A DNA stretch of 6,382 nucleotides from Pseudomonadota bacterium (GTDB lineage: Bacteria; Pseudomonadota; Alphaproteobacteria; Rhizobiales; Xanthobacteraceae): positions 1 through 6,382 of the forward strand of contig JAEWCJ010000013.1 of the NCBI GenBank assembly GCA_023390695.1, in the 5' to 3' direction. Both the position numbers and the translations under genes were made by a program. Of the stretch, positions 5,704 through 6,382 are shown one piece after another; position 1 is the first letter of the stretch; the number at the start of each line of letters is the position of its first letter. The notes under the pieces were generated by a model that saw only the letters and a list, made by a program, of their open reading frames with translations, ran no database searches and was not told the origin of the DNA.

Positions 5704-6382
5704 GTATCGCTGAAGCCCTCGCCGAGAGCTTCGTCCGGCATGGTTTCCGGCTCCACCGCGGCCGGAGGCGAAGGTTTGGTCTCCAGCAGCGCGTGCAAGG
5801 TGATCAACGTGGACGAATCGAGCACGCCGTCGATGCGGCCGGGCCGGAAATGACGCTGGAAGGCGGCGACCACGGAACGGGTTTTCTCGTCGTAATAGCC
5901 GTCGGTCGGCAAGCCATAGCCGAAATGCGCCAGCGCCATCTGCAATTTTGCGATCGCCTCGCTGCGGTCGCCCATCTCGAAATTCGGGCTGTCCACGATC
6001 GGCGCCGGCTCGACCCAATGTCCGATCCCGGACTCGGCGAGCAGGCGCCAGGGAAATTTCTCGCCGGGATCCTGCTTACGGTCGGGCGCGATGTCGGAAT
6101 GCGCCAGCACGCGGTCGGCAGGAACGTAATGACGCAACTGAATGGCGCGGCAAAGCGCGATCACCGCCACGATCTGCCGGCGCGGGAAATCCGGATAATC
6201 GTACTCGTGTCCCGGATTGTGAATCTCGATTCCGATCGAACAGGAATTGATGTCGGTCTCGCCGGCCCAGAAACTGTGCCCGGCGTGCCAGGCGCGGCGG
6301 CTTTCCGGCACCATCTGGATGATGCGCCCATCCTCGTGCACGAAATAATGCGCCGACACCCCGCTATCGGCCGCGCAGAGCC
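5700..6382 (-). CDS. N-acetylmuramoyl-L-alanine amidase with PG-binding domain (5' end missing)
   Basis: 226 C-terminal residues of an AmpD/AmiD-type (amidase_2) zinc enzyme that cuts the bond between MurNAc and L-Ala in peptidoglycan or muropeptides. The frame is open to the right edge (LCAADSG precedes VSAHYFV), so the GTG at 6359 is an internal Val, not the start. In fragment numbering: SAHYFVHEDGRI (9-20), WHAGHSFW (31-38), the conserved Glu in IGIEIHNPG (49-57), and LAHSDIAPDRKQDPG (92-106) with zinc ligands His94 and Asp104. The third ligand, in the N-terminal LHYT-like motif, would be beyond the edge. Residues about 130-200 form a PG_binding_1 domain (GDRSEAIAKLQMAL, TDGYYDEKTRSVVAAFQRHF). 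A 25-residue acidic/Pro-rich tail ends the protein. Without the N-terminus, periplasmic AmiD type and cytoplasmic AmpD type cannot be separated; the PG-binding domain favours an AmiD-like role. Confidence 0.94.
   Translation of the reverse strand, partial: LCAADSGVSAHYFVHEDGRIIQMVPESRRAWHAGHSFWAGETDINSCSIGIEIHNPGHEYDYPDFPRRQIVAVIALCRAIQLRHYVPADRVLAHSDIAPDRKQDPGEKFPWRLLAESGIGHWVEPAPIVDSPNFEMGDRSEAIAKLQMALAHFGYGLPTDGYYDEKTRSVVAAFQRHFRPGRIDGVLDSSTLITLHALLETKPSPPAAVEPETMPDEALGEGFSDT

Noticed and set aside
6357..6359. GTG at 6359 as the start of the amidase
   Set aside because: The frame stays open to the edge and the residues upstream fit the family; the zinc-binding N-terminal motif is still missing, so the real start is outside the window.
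1..6382. Mobile element, CRISPR array, tRNA gene, toxin-antitoxin or defence system
   Set aside because: I found no transposase, integrase, regular repeat-spacer array, tRNA-like fold or recognisable defence protein. The region reads as conserved housekeeping DNA.

Overview
The window is a GC-rich, housekeeping stretch of an alphaproteobacterial chromosome. It most likely comes from Hyphomicrobiales (Rhizobiales), in or near the Bradyrhizobium/Rhodopseudomonas/Nitrobacter group. That placement rests on the style of the FtsI, FtsL, RsmH and MraZ sequences, an EcfG-type stress promoter motif, a CtrA-like half-site, and a short GC-rich intergenic palindrome of a kind I associate with that group. 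The genus is inference; no database search was possible.

Left part (about 1-3850, minus strand): the start of the division and cell wall (dcw) cluster in the order mraZ - rsmH (mraW) - ftsL - ftsI. The genes are tightly coupled: mraZ/rsmH overlap by 4 nt, rsmH/ftsL are 1 nt apart, and ftsL/ftsI overlap by 4 nt. The cluster continues past the left edge, where murE would be expected. Upstream of mraZ is a striking array of four TGGG repeats plus one TGGA at exact 10-bp spacing. It fits the MraZ autoregulatory operator. Beyond it lie a small hairpin and an AT-rich patch with a CtrA-like TTAACCAT site.

Middle part (about 3850-5190): a plus-strand gene for a secreted PRC-barrel protein, with a textbook ribosome binding site, a clean rho-independent terminator and an exact GGAAC-N16-CGTT EcfG (general stress response) promoter match. 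Convergent to it is a small minus-strand gene for a zinc-ribbon protein with one membrane segment, of unknown function. About 310 bases with no credible gene follow.

Right part (about 5190-6382, minus strand): the RNase P RNA gene (rnpB) with a long 3' hairpin. Immediately upstream is the 3' part of an AmpD/AmiD-type N-acetylmuramoyl-L-alanine amidase with a C-terminal peptidoglycan-binding domain. Its N-terminus lies beyond the right edge.

Taken together, the genes serve septal peptidoglycan synthesis (FtsI, FtsL), its transcriptional control (MraZ), ribosome maturation (RsmH), peptidoglycan turnover (amidase), tRNA 5' processing (rnpB) and probably envelope stress (PRC-barrel protein). I do not see a previously undescribed system. 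The points most worth a second look are the Lys in place of Asn in the FtsI SxN motif, the five-unit MraZ operator, the EcfG-type promoter, and the compact amidase-stop/rnpB-promoter junction.
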